The notes under the pieces: model-generated | The model's input: the letters and a program-made list of their open reading frames with translations, nothing else | The model's database searches: none | What the model was told of the DNA's origin: nothing | Program-made: the position numbers and the translations under genes | In this document: positions 27,582 to 37,231 of the stretch, piece by piece | Position numbering within the stretch: the stretch's first letter is position 1 | How the letters are laid out: each line of letters starts with the position of its first letter | Origin: an uncultured Saprospiraceae bacterium | Lineage (GTDB): Bacteria; Bacteroidota; Bacteroidia; Chitinophagales; Saprospiraceae | Direction: 5' to 3' | Assembly (NCBI GenBank): GCA_938041325.1 | Contig: CALIAG010000130.1 | Location: 1-38,296 of the forward strand | DNA length: 38,296 nucleotides

Positions 27582-27623
27582 GAATGGTTTACTATATGAA
27601 TTGATATCAATTCAAAACCATTC
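27582..27623. promoter_or_regulatory. Nested palindromes between the two giant genes
   Basis: An outer pair GAATGGTTT (27582-27590) and AAACCATTC (27615-27623) encloses a perfect 16-bp palindrome GAATTGATATCAATTC (27598-27613). The element ends 55 bases before the ATG at 27679, where a promoter or leader would lie. It may be an operator pair or a folded leader; a terminator is less likely as no T-run follows. Confidence 0.4.
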
Positions 27624-27678
27624 ATGAAGAATTATTTCTTCTTTTAAGATTAATACGCCCTCTGCTAACTTAATTAAA

Positions 27679-30600
27679 ATGCTCAAGACGCAATCGTTTT
27701 GTATTAGTATAGGTCTATTTGTTTGTCTAAGTTTTTTGACAAACGATTCTATTTGGCTGAGCACTAAAGCCAATATCCTTTCTTATTTTTTCAAAAATAA
27801 TTCTGCAGCAGCATCTCTTGAGTTGAATAAAACGACTAGCAGTAGTTCTGTCCAGACAGGAGCAACCTTTATATATTATTTACAATACCGATGTGCAAGT
27901 TTAACTGAGAATTGTGAAGGAACTTTTATTAGCGATCCTTTACCTCCTGAAGTTGAATTTGTTTCTGTCAGTGGATCCTCTCATACTGTGAATGAATCCT
28001 ATGACAGTGGTAGCCATACAGTGACTTTTGATTTTATAGATCCATTGTTGTCAGGATCGACAGGACAAGTACAAGTTGAAGTTCGATTTCCAAATGGCTC
28101 GACTCCCAATGGGGTGATTGCTTCTAACACTGCAACAATAGATGCATTGAATGCACCAGCGGTGAGTTCAACTGTTGATGTTACTTCCATTGCCAATGCC
28201 AAACCAGTGTACGAGAAAGAATTTAGTGCTGGTGGTGCTGCAGGAGGTATAACTTCTTATCAATTAAAATTTTGTAACAATTCGACAAATGGATCTTCTA
28301 ATCAATTAGGGACTCTGACTCTTGAAAATATTGAGTTGATTGATACCTTGCCAGTAGGTAGTATCTTTGTAGATTTCAATCATGGTTCTTCCACTTCTGC
28401 AGTTTATGATGCTGCAAGTCATTCCGTAACTTTTAGTCGAGCCTCTTTGCCTCCAGGAAGTTGTATGTGGCAAAGGATTATTGTTGAATTTCCAGATCCT
28501 CCTTTTCAAATAGGAGATACTGTTTCGAATACAGCATTCTTTTATTCTGATCCTGTTGGAGAACCAAGAGATACCCTCTCTTCGACTTTTGATTTTGAGC
28601 TAACAGGTAGTAATCCTTTTGCAGAGACTTCCAAATCAACTTCTCATTATAATCTATATCAAGGATCATTTGGATCCTATGAAATTAGATCATGGGTTTC
28701 TGGTACAGAAGACTTAGACGACTTTTGTATTGTTGATACAATACCCGAAGGTGTTCAAATTAATAGATTTTCATTAGGAGGATATTATTATGCTGGCCTT
28801 ACTGGACCAAGTGATCGATTGGATTTGTACTATACAACGAATTTGAACTCAGCAACCTTAGTACCCGGCTCCCCATTTTCTATTTGGGATGAGGATACTT
28901 ATATCAGTGCTGAAGATGATCTAGGACTTGTCCCAGGGGTGGAATATATAACAAGTCTAAGTTATTGTTTTGGAGATGTACCTGCTGGGTTTTCTATGTA
29001 TGAAGATATCTATCTCGAGTATAATATATTTTCAGACGCTCCGGTTGGGATTGCGACTAATTGCGCTGAGATAACAACAAGCACATCAGGAATCACTCTT
29101 GATGAAGATTGTGCGAATATAAATATTATTGAAGCCTATGCTGGCGCCTTAGTAGATCCATATAAAACTTATTTAGGGAAAACGGCGAGTAGTTTTCATA
29201 GTATAGGAGATACACTCACAATGGCGATTCGATTGGCTAACGCTTCAGAAGCAGGTCAAGATTTAATTGACCCTTCAATGTATGATTTATTACCAGATGC
29301 TTTGACTTATATCCCAGGTAGTTGGTATACACCAGGAGACGGAACTTGGAATAATCTTATGGGAGCGCCTACTCCCCTATTTACAGAAATTCCGAATCAC
29401 GATGGCACAGGAAGAACTCTTTTGACATGGTCATGGACAAGTGGAACTAGTTTTTCATTTGCACCTGATGATGAGTATTGGATTCGTTTTGATGTTGTTA
29501 TAAACTCAAATGCTCCGGGAGGAAACAGTGCGATAATAAATGAATTAAGTGCAGACGGAGGAAATATTGTCGAATGTTGGGGATATCAAAATGTAGATAT
29601 TTACGATTTTGATAATGATGGAAACATCTTGGAATCATTTTGTACTGACAGTACACATATAAACGTGAATCCAGTTCTTTCTTTAGAATCAGAAAAATTA
29701 GTCAAAGGTCAATTAGACACTGCTTATACTAAATTTCCGGAAATTGGATATACGGTACCAGGTGGTGTGGCGGATTATCAACTGATAGTTAGGAATAGAG
29801 GAAATGTTGAAATTGATAGTGTAATCATAATTGATGTTTTACCACATGTAGGGGATACTGGAGTCATTGATTTGAGTTCCAGATTGAGTAGATGGAGTCC
29901 AAATTTAGTAGGTCCTGTAAATGCTCCTTCGGGGGTAACAGTATTTTATAGTACCAGTTTAAATCCATGTCGCAGCGATGAGATGCTTGTAACTTCTGGC
30001 CCTGTGGGCTGTGATGTTGCCAATTGGACGGTATCGGCACCTGCTGATATTACAACTGTCAATTCTTTGAAATTCGAATTTGGTTCTACCATATTGGCGC
30101 CTAATGATTCTATTGTTTTGAATTGGCCAATGAGGGCTCCGGTTACGGCATTGAATACAATAGGAAGTGTGCCGGATTCTATTGCCTGGAATTCATTTGG
30201 ATATATAGGACAGCGGGTGGACAATGGAGCATATCTGTTGGCAACAGAACCTGTAAAAGTAGGGATTGAAATTGAGGATGAGGTGCCAGCAGTTATTGGA
30301 GATTATGTATGGATAGATGCGGATCAAAATGGAATTCAAAATGCTTCTGAAATTGGTTTTGATGGAATGAGAGTCGAATTGTTTAAAGACAATGGAGATG
30401 GTGTTTCGAATCCAGCAATAGATACATTTATTAATTTTACAGCAACAGCGAATGGAGGCTTTTATTTGTTTCCAAATTTACCTTCCGGAGATTATTTTAT
30501 AGTTTATTATTTACCAGCGAACTACTCTACTAGTTCTCCAAATATAGGAGGAAATGATGAAATAGATTCTGATGGGATTATAAGCAGTTATAATGATTTT

Positions 30601-32094
30601 GATGTAGCGATATCAGAAGTTACCAACTTGTCAGGGATTGAGTTTGATTTGACATGGGATTTAGGTATTTATCAGAATGGAAACTCTTCAGTAGGAAATT
30701 ATATTTGGAATGATTTGAATAATGATGGTGTCCAAAATGAATCCATTAATGACGGAGTAAATGGCGTAACTGTTAACCTATATGACAATGCCAATCCAGG
30801 CGTTATTTTAAAAACTTATGTAACAGCAAACGATGCCAATGGCAATCCAGGTTATTATCTTTTCGATAACTTAATACCGGGAGATTATTATTTAGAATTT
30901 GTGTTGCCAACAAGCACAACTTTTACAAGTCAAGGAGGAACAGGTATATCTGATTCAAACGATTCCGATCCTTCTGACATAAATGGATTGACTGAAGTTT
31001 TTACTTTGTCTGCTAATGAGTATGATGATAGTTGGGATGCAGGTTTGATCTTATCCGGTGTAGAAGAATGCACAAATGGAATTGATGATGATGGAGATGG
31101 TTTAGTGGACTGTGATGACCCTGATTGTATATCAAGTCCAACAATAGACATTTCGGATAACGAAGTGTGTGTAAACGAGTTAATTGATATTAGCTCAAGT
31201 GATATCGGAAGCGGAACTACTTATACATGGGATTTTGGAAATGGATCTAATCCTGCTTCGGGATCAGGAATTGGCGTTCATAATGTAGAATATTCTAGCT
31301 GTGGTACAAAGACTATATCTTTAACCGTTAACAGAAATTCATGTAGTTTAACAGTAGATAGTCTGATAAATGTTGTTGATAATACTTCACCTATTTGGAG
31401 TATTGCGCCTCAGGATTTAATTATGGAATGCGAATCAATCGCCAATTATCCGGACTCTATTTCGCAATGGTTATCTGTACTAGGTGGAGGTTCAGTCAGC
31501 GACAACTGTAGTGCTTTGGCAATTGAAAATAATTATAGCGGTTTAATTCCTGATTGTGGATCGACGGGTACTTCTACCGTCGTTTTTACTGCGACGGATA
31601 GTTGTGGGAACAGCGCTACCTCTTCTGCAATAATAAGTATAGAAGATAATGAGCGCCCCTTCATAGCAAGTGTTCCAGATGTGTTAGTGGAGTGCGATGA
31701 TATTCCAGTGGCACCTACCCCACTTGTGGTTGATAGTTGTGATGTTTCACCCGAACTGGTTTACCAAGAAGTGGTGGTTCAGCATCCTAGTAAAAATTGG
31801 AATTCTTCTGGTTCGTGTACATTGCTTTATAGTCTTACTTCTGGCACTTACGACGATAAAGGAACAGTGTCCACAATTGATGATGAAATGACTTTTGTTG
31901 TGACCGTTATTGGTCAGAATACCGGTGCTATGTGGTCGGCAAATATTGGAGGTATTTTGGAATCAGGAGCCTATTACGAATCCTATCTTGTGGGTCCTGT
32001 TTTGTCTGGAGGTTCTACCATGAGCTTTATAATTAGCGATGTAATTGATGGAGCTTGTAGTACTGTGGTAGACGTCAATGCGAATGATTTCTAA
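27679..32094 (+). CDS. Large multidomain surface protein, short paralogue of the preceding gene
   Basis: 1471 residues. A signal region spans 1-46 (hydrophobic FCISIGLFVCLSFL). Residues 47-860 align with the same region of the giant protein: PNGSTPNGVIASNTATI, LVPGSPFSIWDEDTYIS, and LESEKLVKGQLDT near 669. Two SdrD-B-like domains are at 871-1000 (VIGDYVWIDADQNGIQN) and 1004-1125 (SVGNYIWNDLNNDGVQN). A MopE-type repeat CTNGIDDDGDGLVDCDDPDC is near 1130, a PKD-like domain at 1152-1235, and HYR-like modules at 1235-1365 (ATDSCGNSATSSAI; VPDVLVECDDIPVAP). The closing 104 residues are about 55 % identical, gap-free by hand, to those of the giant protein. It lacks the beta-helix, carbohydrate-binding-like and propeller-like regions. 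No T9SS tail of known form is visible. It is probably displayed on the surface with or instead of its neighbour. Confidence 0.87.
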   Translation: MLKTQSFCISIGLFVCLSFLTNDSIWLSTKANILSYFFKNNSAAASLELNKTTSSSSVQTGATFIYYLQYRCASLTENCEGTFISDPLPPEVEFVSVSGSSHTVNESYDSGSHTVTFDFIDPLLSGSTGQVQVEVRFPNGSTPNGVIASNTATIDALNAPAVSSTVDVTSIANAKPVYEKEFSAGGAAGGITSYQLKFCNNSTNGSSNQLGTLTLENIELIDTLPVGSIFVDFNHGSSTSAVYDAASHSVTFSRASLPPGSCMWQRIIVEFPDPPFQIGDTVSNTAFFYSDPVGEPRDTLSSTFDFELTGSNPFAETSKSTSHYNLYQGSFGSYEIRSWVSGTEDLDDFCIVDTIPEGVQINRFSLGGYYYAGLTGPSDRLDLYYTTNLNSATLVPGSPFSIWDEDTYISAEDDLGLVPGVEYITSLSYCFGDVPAGFSMYEDIYLEYNIFSDAPVGIATNCAEITTSTSGITLDEDCANINIIEAYAGALVDPYKTYLGKTASSFHSIGDTLTMAIRLANASEAGQDLIDPSMYDLLPDALTYIPGSWYTPGDGTWNNLMGAPTPLFTEIPNHDGTGRTLLTWSWTSGTSFSFAPDDEYWIRFDVVINSNAPGGNSAIINELSADGGNIVECWGYQNVDIYDFDNDGNILESFCTDSTHINVNPVLSLESEKLVKGQLDTAYTKFPEIGYTVPGGVADYQLIVRNRGNVEIDSVIIIDVLPHVGDTGVIDLSSRLSRWSPNLVGPVNAPSGVTVFYSTSLNPCRSDEMLVTSGPVGCDVANWTVSAPADITTVNSLKFEFGSTILAPNDSIVLNWPMRAPVTALNTIGSVPDSIAWNSFGYIGQRVDNGAYLLATEPVKVGIEIEDEVPAVIGDYVWIDADQNGIQNASEIGFDGMRVELFKDNGDGVSNPAIDTFINFTATANGGFYLFPNLPSGDYFIVYYLPANYSTSSPNIGGNDEIDSDGIISSYNDFDVAISEVTNLSGIEFDLTWDLGIYQNGNSSVGNYIWNDLNNDGVQNESINDGVNGVTVNLYDNANPGVILKTYVTANDANGNPGYYLFDNLIPGDYYLEFVLPTSTTFTSQGGTGISDSNDSDPSDINGLTEVFTLSANEYDDSWDAGLILSGVEECTNGIDDDGDGLVDCDDPDCISSPTIDISDNEVCVNELIDISSSDIGSGTTYTWDFGNGSNPASGSGIGVHNVEYSSCGTKTISLTVNRNSCSLTVDSLINVVDNTSPIWSIAPQDLIMECESIANYPDSISQWLSVLGGGSVSDNCSALAIENNYSGLIPDCGSTGTSTVVFTATDSCGNSATSSAIISIEDNERPFIASVPDVLVECDDIPVAPTPLVVDSCDVSPELVYQEVVVQHPSKNWNSSGSCTLLYSLTSGTYDDKGTVSTIDDEMTFVVTVIGQNTGAMWSANIGGILESGAYYESYLVGPVLSGGSTMSFIISDVIDGACSTVVDVNANDF

Positions 32095-32127
32095 AAATTG
32101 CTTTCCATTTTGTATTTTGTAGGACAT

Positions 32128-32538
32128 ATGTGGACTTGTAATAAATGTAAAAGATCTTTTCGGAATACCAATCAAAGGCATTCTTGTGTCCAGTTGAATG
32201 TGAATGACTTCTTTATCAAGAGGCCTGATCATTTAAAGGCATTGTTCGTCACTTTGAAAAAATATGTTAGCACTTTGGGGAGCTTTGTTGAAGAAGCTGT
32301 GCCACCCGATGTCATCCGTTTTAAAACTGTATCGACTTTTCTTTCGGTGAAAGTGAAAAGTAAACATTTGGAAATCACTTTTTATTTGGACTATCTTGAT
32401 GATGTTCCTCCTGTTTCAAAATATTTACATTCTTCAAAGAATCGAGTTATCCATTTGGTAGCAATTGACAGTGAAGAAGATATTGACAAACAGCTGGAGG
32501 ATTGGATCTGCTATTCTCATAATTTGATAAATGGTTAA
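32128..32538 (+). CDS. Small DUF5655-type protein with Cys-rich N-terminus
   Basis: 136 residues from ATG 32128 (MWTCNKCKRSF); the frame continues upstream to TTG 32098, but family members as I remember them start at this MW-C-x-x-C segment, so I choose the ATG. The N-terminus has C-x-x-C plus a later H-S-C (NTNQRHSC), a possible small zinc site. The rest (VNDFFIKRPDHLKALFVTLK, then alternating strands such as FLSVKVKSKHLEITFYLD) fits the DUF5655 family, which is uncharacterised. It begins 33 bases after the second giant gene's stop, and the next gene starts 25 bases after it. Confidence 0.75.
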   Translation: MWTCNKCKRSFRNTNQRHSCVQLNVNDFFIKRPDHLKALFVTLKKYVSTLGSFVEEAVPPDVIRFKTVSTFLSVKVKSKHLEITFYLDYLDDVPPVSKYLHSSKNRVIHLVAIDSEEDIDKQLEDWICYSHNLING

Positions 32539-32563
32539 GTAAATAAGTTTTAATTTTAGCACA

Positions 32564-33337
32564 ATGCCAAATCCATACGAAGACCTTTTTGAAGAGCAGG
32601 GAAAGAATGAAAATCAACATGATCGAAATTCATTATTTAGTAGTGAGGAGAGCTCATTGTCATTTGATGAAAACGCCAAAGAGCCTCTTGATGAAATACT
32701 GGAAGCTATAAGTGTATTTAATTCGAAGGCAGAGCACTTTGCAAAACTATTGAGTAGGTTGAAAGTTGTTGATCATAAAGTTGATTCTGGTCTTGTTAAA
32801 CTTTTTGTTGAAAAAGAGGACAAATATGACAAGGGGTCACTTAAGAAGGAAAGGCAATACCATGAGTTACTTGCCTCTAAATTTACTGCTATTATAGAAC
32901 CTATGCGCTCGTTGGCTGAGTTGCATTTGAGTATGCTTCGTCAATTTGACTTGAATATAGATAAGAATTATTATTCTGTAGAAAAGACGGATAAGACTGT
33001 TCGGTCAGAGAAAGCGGATGCAATTGACGGTATTAATTTGCAAAGAAAAATCTTAGCGGAAGCAACTTCTAATCTTGATTTATTAGTCGAGTCGCTCCGG
33101 GATTCAGAGAAACGGCTTCGCGACTATGTTGATGTTGGAGGCATGAATAATATATCCAATTCTGAGTTTGAATTTTTAATTCAAAAGCGAGAATTGCTGA
33201 CATCGGGGCGCACCCACCAATTTGACTATTCTTTTTTTAATTTCAATTTTTTAGATAAGACGGTAATATCCTTAGGGATCTATATGAAGGAAACGACTTC
33301 TCAGTATTTGGGGCGTTTGCGGAATATTTTTGAATGA
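32564..33337 (+). CDS. Helical protein of unknown function
   Basis: 257 residues, no family recognised. No signal peptide or membrane segment. The first 40 residues are acidic and Ser/Asn rich. From about 45 to 200 the protein is strongly helical and charged (EAISVFNSKAEHFAKLLSRL; IEPMRSLAELHLSMLRQFDL; EATSNLDLLVESLRDSEKRL), which suggests helical bundles or coiled coils. The last 45 residues are richer in Phe and Tyr (QFDYSFFNFNFLDKTV) and end with a short helix. Good protein-like composition and tight spacing to the DUF5655-type gene support it as real. Probably cytoplasmic. Confidence 0.7.
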   Translation: MPNPYEDLFEEQGKNENQHDRNSLFSSEESSLSFDENAKEPLDEILEAISVFNSKAEHFAKLLSRLKVVDHKVDSGLVKLFVEKEDKYDKGSLKKERQYHELLASKFTAIIEPMRSLAELHLSMLRQFDLNIDKNYYSVEKTDKTVRSEKADAIDGINLQRKILAEATSNLDLLVESLRDSEKRLRDYVDVGGMNNISNSEFEFLIQKRELLTSGRTHQFDYSFFNFNFLDKTVISLGIYMKETTSQYLGRLRNIFE

Positions 33338-33478
33338 ATAAATCTAGTTAGGAGGTGTTCTTTGCGGCTATTTTAAAGTTGTTTACTCATATGTAAATTT
33401 CTTATCAGAAAATTTTATTTAAGTAAAAACGTTATCTTATACGAATTAGAAAAATTATCTTGGTGGTAAAGCGATTTT

Positions 33479-35281
33479 ATGTGTGGAATTTTTGGGATTG
33501 TGAATCAAGATCGGAAGGCAGTGAGTCAAGATTTGATCGAGGCAGGTACAAAATTAGTCGCCCACAGAGGTCCTGATGGAAGTGGTTTTTTTATTGATGC
33601 AAATATTGGTCTTGGACATCGGAGATTATCAATCATTGACTTAACTGATAGTGGGAATCAACCTATGCACGGTTGGGATTCCATCATTATATATAATGGT
33701 GAAATTTATAACTATTTAGAAATAAAAATTGAATTAGAAAAAAAAGGCTATAATTTTAAAAGCCAATCAGATACAGAAGTAGTACTAGCCGCTTATCGTG
33801 AATGGGGTGAGAACTGTGTAAAGAGGTTTAATGGAATGTGGGCTATGGTGATCTATGATAAAAGTAAAAATATCTTATTCTGTTCAAGGGATCGGTTTGG
33901 GATTAAACCGTTTTATTTTACCCAGCTAAATCGACAATTTAGTTTTGCTTCCGAGATTAAACAATTCTCAGTATTAAATAACTGGACTTCGAAATTAAAT
34001 AAAGTCCGATGTTTCGAGTTTTTAGTTTATAATTATCATGACCATACCAACGAAACAATGATCGATGGTGTATATCAATTACCGAAAGGGCATAATTTAA
34101 TTTACGACCTAACAACACATACGTATATCGTTGACTCTTATTATTCAATAGTAAAAAGCAAAGTCCCCTACTCTACTGCTGATGTTTCTCTACGCTTTAA
34201 AGCATTATTCAAAAAAGCTGTAAAAAGCAGATTGAGGTCAGATGTAAAATCTGGTTCCGCATTATCAGGTGGTTTGGATAGTTCTTCTATTGTTTGTATG
34301 GTAGAGGAAATAAATAAAGAAGCCCATTCCGAAAAGACAATATCCTCTGAGTCTGTATCCGCTTGTTTTGGAGATGAAAAATATAGTGAAGAAAACTTTG
34401 TAGATATAGTTTCAACAACTACAAATACAACCATTCACAAAGTTTATCCTAACTATGAAGAATTAATTCAGAAATTAGATAAGATCATTTGGCATCAAGA
34501 TGAACCTTTTGCAGGAACCAGCATTTATGCTCAATATGCTGTTTTTGAAAAAGCACGAGAAAAAGGAATTACTGTTATGTTGGATGGACAGGGCGCGGAT
34601 GAAGTTTTGGCTGGATATGAAAAGTTTTATCTTCCTTTTTTGAAGTCATTAAAAGATAAAAGCTTAATCAGAAGTGCAAAAGAATTGAAAGCAATATTTA
34701 GTTTACATTCTTTTGGATGGGCCCAAGCATTATCTGCTCTTAATAAATTTAAAAAAAAGGCTGAATTTAACAAGCCTGATTGTTTAGGTAGTTTTTGGTC
34801 AGTTCAACAAAATGATTTATTTAAGCGAAGTGAGGATAAAACCATATTTGAAACTTCTATTAATTTATTATATGAAATGGGAATTTCTGTATTACTCCAT
34901 TATGAAGATAGAAACTCTATGGCGCATTCTGTTGAATCGAGAATACCATTTCTAGATTATAAGTTGGTAGAGTTTATACTTTCCTTGCCTGATGAAATGA
35001 AAATAAAGAATGGAAAGAGAAAATTTATTTTGCGTGAAGCTATGAAGGATCTTATTCCTGAGGAAATTTACAATAGGTTTGACAAAATGGGCTTTGTAAC
35101 TCCGCAAGAAAAATGGATGAGTGCAAACAAACTATTTTTTGATAACGAATTAACATCAATCATATCCCAGTATCCAAAACTTTTCAAATTTGAACTTTTG
35201 AATTCCGATGATTGGGAATTGAAATGGCGGGTTTTTGTTTTTGGGAAATGGTTAAGAATATTCAATATACAAGTCGATTAG
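33479..35281 (+). CDS. asnB: Asparagine synthase (glutamine-hydrolysing)
   Basis: 600 residues. The N-terminal glutaminase begins MCGIFGIVNQ, with Cys2 as nucleophile after Met removal; R/H motifs LVAHRGPDGSGFF and GLGHRRLSIIDL and the IYNGEIYNY loop follow. The C-terminal synthetase domain has the PP-loop SALSGGLDSSSIV near 262-272, then LDGQGADEVLAGYEKF, and SMAHSVESRIPFLDY. All catalytic landmarks are present. The usual reaction is aspartate + glutamine + ATP to asparagine; in glycan clusters such enzymes often amidate a uronic acid or serve an exopolysaccharide/peptide pathway, and the location here, followed without a gap by an FkbM methyltransferase (TAG then ATG), points to such a role (inference). 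It starts the surface-glycan-type locus. Confidence 0.93.
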   Translation: MCGIFGIVNQDRKAVSQDLIEAGTKLVAHRGPDGSGFFIDANIGLGHRRLSIIDLTDSGNQPMHGWDSIIIYNGEIYNYLEIKIELEKKGYNFKSQSDTEVVLAAYREWGENCVKRFNGMWAMVIYDKSKNILFCSRDRFGIKPFYFTQLNRQFSFASEIKQFSVLNNWTSKLNKVRCFEFLVYNYHDHTNETMIDGVYQLPKGHNLIYDLTTHTYIVDSYYSIVKSKVPYSTADVSLRFKALFKKAVKSRLRSDVKSGSALSGGLDSSSIVCMVEEINKEAHSEKTISSESVSACFGDEKYSEENFVDIVSTTTNTTIHKVYPNYEELIQKLDKIIWHQDEPFAGTSIYAQYAVFEKAREKGITVMLDGQGADEVLAGYEKFYLPFLKSLKDKSLIRSAKELKAIFSLHSFGWAQALSALNKFKKKAEFNKPDCLGSFWSVQQNDLFKRSEDKTIFETSINLLYEMGISVLLHYEDRNSMAHSVESRIPFLDYKLVEFILSLPDEMKIKNGKRKFILREAMKDLIPEEIYNRFDKMGFVTPQEKWMSANKLFFDNELTSIISQYPKLFKFELLNSDDWELKWRVFVFGKWLRIFNIQVD

Positions 35282-36031
35282 ATGAATTTGGAAAAAGTAG
35301 AAAATATCATCAGAAAGATTCTACCGCTTGACCGTTGGTGGTTTAAGAAAATGTGTGCTGGTCTAAATTTGAGTCTTTCTTATTCATTGAATAAAGATGC
35401 ATTCAATATATTCAAATCAATTTTCATTGACCGTGAATATGCTGAATACTTTCCTTTTGGGGAAGAAGTAACGATTGTGGATATAGGTGGACATTATGGT
35501 TTTTTTGCAATGTTTGCAGCAATGAATACTCACTCGGAATCAATAATAGTTTCTTTTGAAGCGAGTTCTCAAAACTTTGAAGTGATGCAAAATAATTTTA
35601 ATAAAAATCCTTTTACCAATATCCAATCTTATAATAAAGCGGTTTCTCATATAAAAGGAAAAATTGATGTCTACGGTGGTAAATCGTTTAATCACAGCAC
35701 TTTAAAGAGTCCTGTATCAAATAAATTAAATGAGGTGGAATCTACTACATTGGCCCAGATTGTAGAGGATTATGGTCAGGTTGATTTTTTAAAAATAGAT
35801 TGCGAAGGAGCTGAATATGAAATTTTGCTCAATTCTACTTTTACAGTATTAAAAAATATTAGGGTTATCTCTTTGGAATTTCACGATCGGATAAAGGAAG
35901 GCTTAGGTCCAGAACAGTTGCGAAAACATCTATCAAAATGTGGATTTAAAACTGTGAAATATCAACATAGCGTTGATCGAAGTTTCAGTAATAATGTATT
36001 TGGAAGAATGATTTTTCTACGAGAAGAATAG
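35282..36031 (+). CDS. FkbM family methyltransferase
   Basis: 249 residues, a SAM-dependent methyltransferase. Motif I is VDIGGHYGFFAMFAA at 66-80, an acidic post-I segment is VSFEASSQNFEVM, and the FkbM signature VDFLKIDCEGAEYEIL lies near 160-175. FkbM enzymes O-methylate sugars or polyketides; in a locus with glycosyltransferases a glycan target is likely. The ATG directly follows the asparagine synthase TAG with no intervening base, which indicates coupling. Its 3' end faces the opposite-strand glycosyltransferase gene with only five bases between the two stops. Confidence 0.87.
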   Translation: MNLEKVENIIRKILPLDRWWFKKMCAGLNLSLSYSLNKDAFNIFKSIFIDREYAEYFPFGEEVTIVDIGGHYGFFAMFAAMNTHSESIIVSFEASSQNFEVMQNNFNKNPFTNIQSYNKAVSHIKGKIDVYGGKSFNHSTLKSPVSNKLNEVESTTLAQIVEDYGQVDFLKIDCEGAEYEILLNSTFTVLKNIRVISLEFHDRIKEGLGPEQLRKHLSKCGFKTVKYQHSVDRSFSNNVFGRMIFLREE

Positions 36032-36036
36032 AAAAG

Positions 36037-37179
36037 TTAGAGTTCAAAATTTTTGGCTAAATTCTCTATAGAAAGGTGTTCGAGTTTTTTCGCAAAGTCC
36101 CTTCTTTTTTCAAAATAATCCATTTCATGGATTTTCGTCAATAACACTTTTTCCAATTCTTCTTGATTCTCGTATCTGCTTACTAAGCTCTCAACAGCTG
36201 AAGGTAGCGGATAAAATTTAGGTAAGATTCCTGGGATTCCGAATCTGATCATATCATTTACTCCCCCACTTATATTTGTCAATCCATATTGTTCATTGAT
36301 TATTCCAACTTTAAAATTTTGTTTTAAAGGAAGAATAATAAGATTGGCTTTTCTTAGATGACTATCGTAGGTTCTTTGGTCTAAGATTTCATTGTATGAT
36401 TTAAGTTTCAGGAATTTACTGTCTAGTGTTGAGAATTTATTTAATAGTAATTTACCGAACTTATTGTTTGCGTTTCCCAACAAACACAAGGTTACTTTTA
36501 TGTTGAGTTGACTTTGAATGTTTTGAAAAGCGTAGAGTAACATCTCGTAATTTTTGCCTTCATTTCTGATTGTTCCAGGGACAACGATATTGAAGGCATC
36601 TTGCTTTTCTGAAAATTGGAATCCTTCATATATTGCAAGAGGTATTGTATTTCTTACTTTTATTCTCTTCAATAATTCGCTATAATGTGTATGAAAGTGA
36701 TTTTTAATTTCATCTGATGAAAAAGCAATTTCATCAAAAGTTGAAACAAATTCTTGGTAAATATTTTTTTGATCAATGATAAAAAAGCGAATGTATTTCA
36801 AAATGTCTTTTGCAGAAAAAGCCGGGTTAATGTGAGTACTTGGATTGAGGTATGTGTTGGCGTTATGAATGATTAGAATGGATTTGGCTTTAAAGTTCAT
36901 TGTTTTATAAGCTAGGTGCCCATTAAGCATCGTAGTAAAGAGGTGTACTTCACAGCTATTTAGTTTTTCTTTATTATTTTGGAAAAAATTTCTTTTGGAT
37001 AAACCAATTGAGAACACATGCCATTCAATGTTTTTACACTCAAGTAGTTCATAAAGGTCTTCTTTAACGATAAGTGAGCAAAATATTTTAATTTTGTTCC
37101 TTTGGAATAGGAGAATTTTAGATACTGAACGGAGTACCTCTGAGTGGCGTTGGAATTCTATGAGTGCGATGGTTGGCAT
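36037..37179 (-). CDS. Glycosyltransferase, probable GT-B fold (GT4-like)
   Basis: 380 residues, cytoplasmic. The N-terminal half is a Rossmann-like domain with alternating strands (SILIIHNANTYLNP; FDEIAFSSDEIKNHF). The second half starts AFNIVVPGTIRNEGKNYEML, followed by VTLCLLGNANN and ANLIILPLKQNFKVG, in the order of the second domain of GT4-type enzymes; the usual E-x7-E motif is not clear, so the family label is moderate. It likely transfers a sugar in surface polysaccharide assembly. It is the only minus-strand gene of this locus; its start lies 52 bases from the divergent FkbM gene at 37232 and its stop is five bases from the gene at 35282, with no terminator between. Confidence 0.68.
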   Translation of the reverse strand: MPTIALIEFQRHSEVLRSVSKILLFQRNKIKIFCSLIVKEDLYELLECKNIEWHVFSIGLSKRNFFQNNKEKLNSCEVHLFTTMLNGHLAYKTMNFKAKSILIIHNANTYLNPSTHINPAFSAKDILKYIRFFIIDQKNIYQEFVSTFDEIAFSSDEIKNHFHTHYSELLKRIKVRNTIPLAIYEGFQFSEKQDAFNIVVPGTIRNEGKNYEMLLYAFQNIQSQLNIKVTLCLLGNANNKFGKLLLNKFSTLDSKFLKLKSYNEILDQRTYDSHLRKANLIILPLKQNFKVGIINEQYGLTNISGGVNDMIRFGIPGILPKFYPLPSAVESLVSRYENQEELEKVLLTKIHEMDYFEKRRDFAKKLEHLSIENLAKNFEL

Positions 37180-37231
37180 TGGATAGTAAAGATAGTCTAT
37201 GGTTGACTAAAATTGTAAAAAGAAGTTTTTT

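Noticed and set aside
16523-32094. One huge gene split by a frameshift
   Set aside because: Each frame has its own signal region and its own copy of the C-terminal module, and the 209 bases between them contain stops and palindromes.
32098-32127. TTG start for the DUF5655-type gene
   Set aside because: The protein from ATG 32128 begins with the MW-x-C-x-x-C segment expected of the family; the ten codons before it look like leader DNA.
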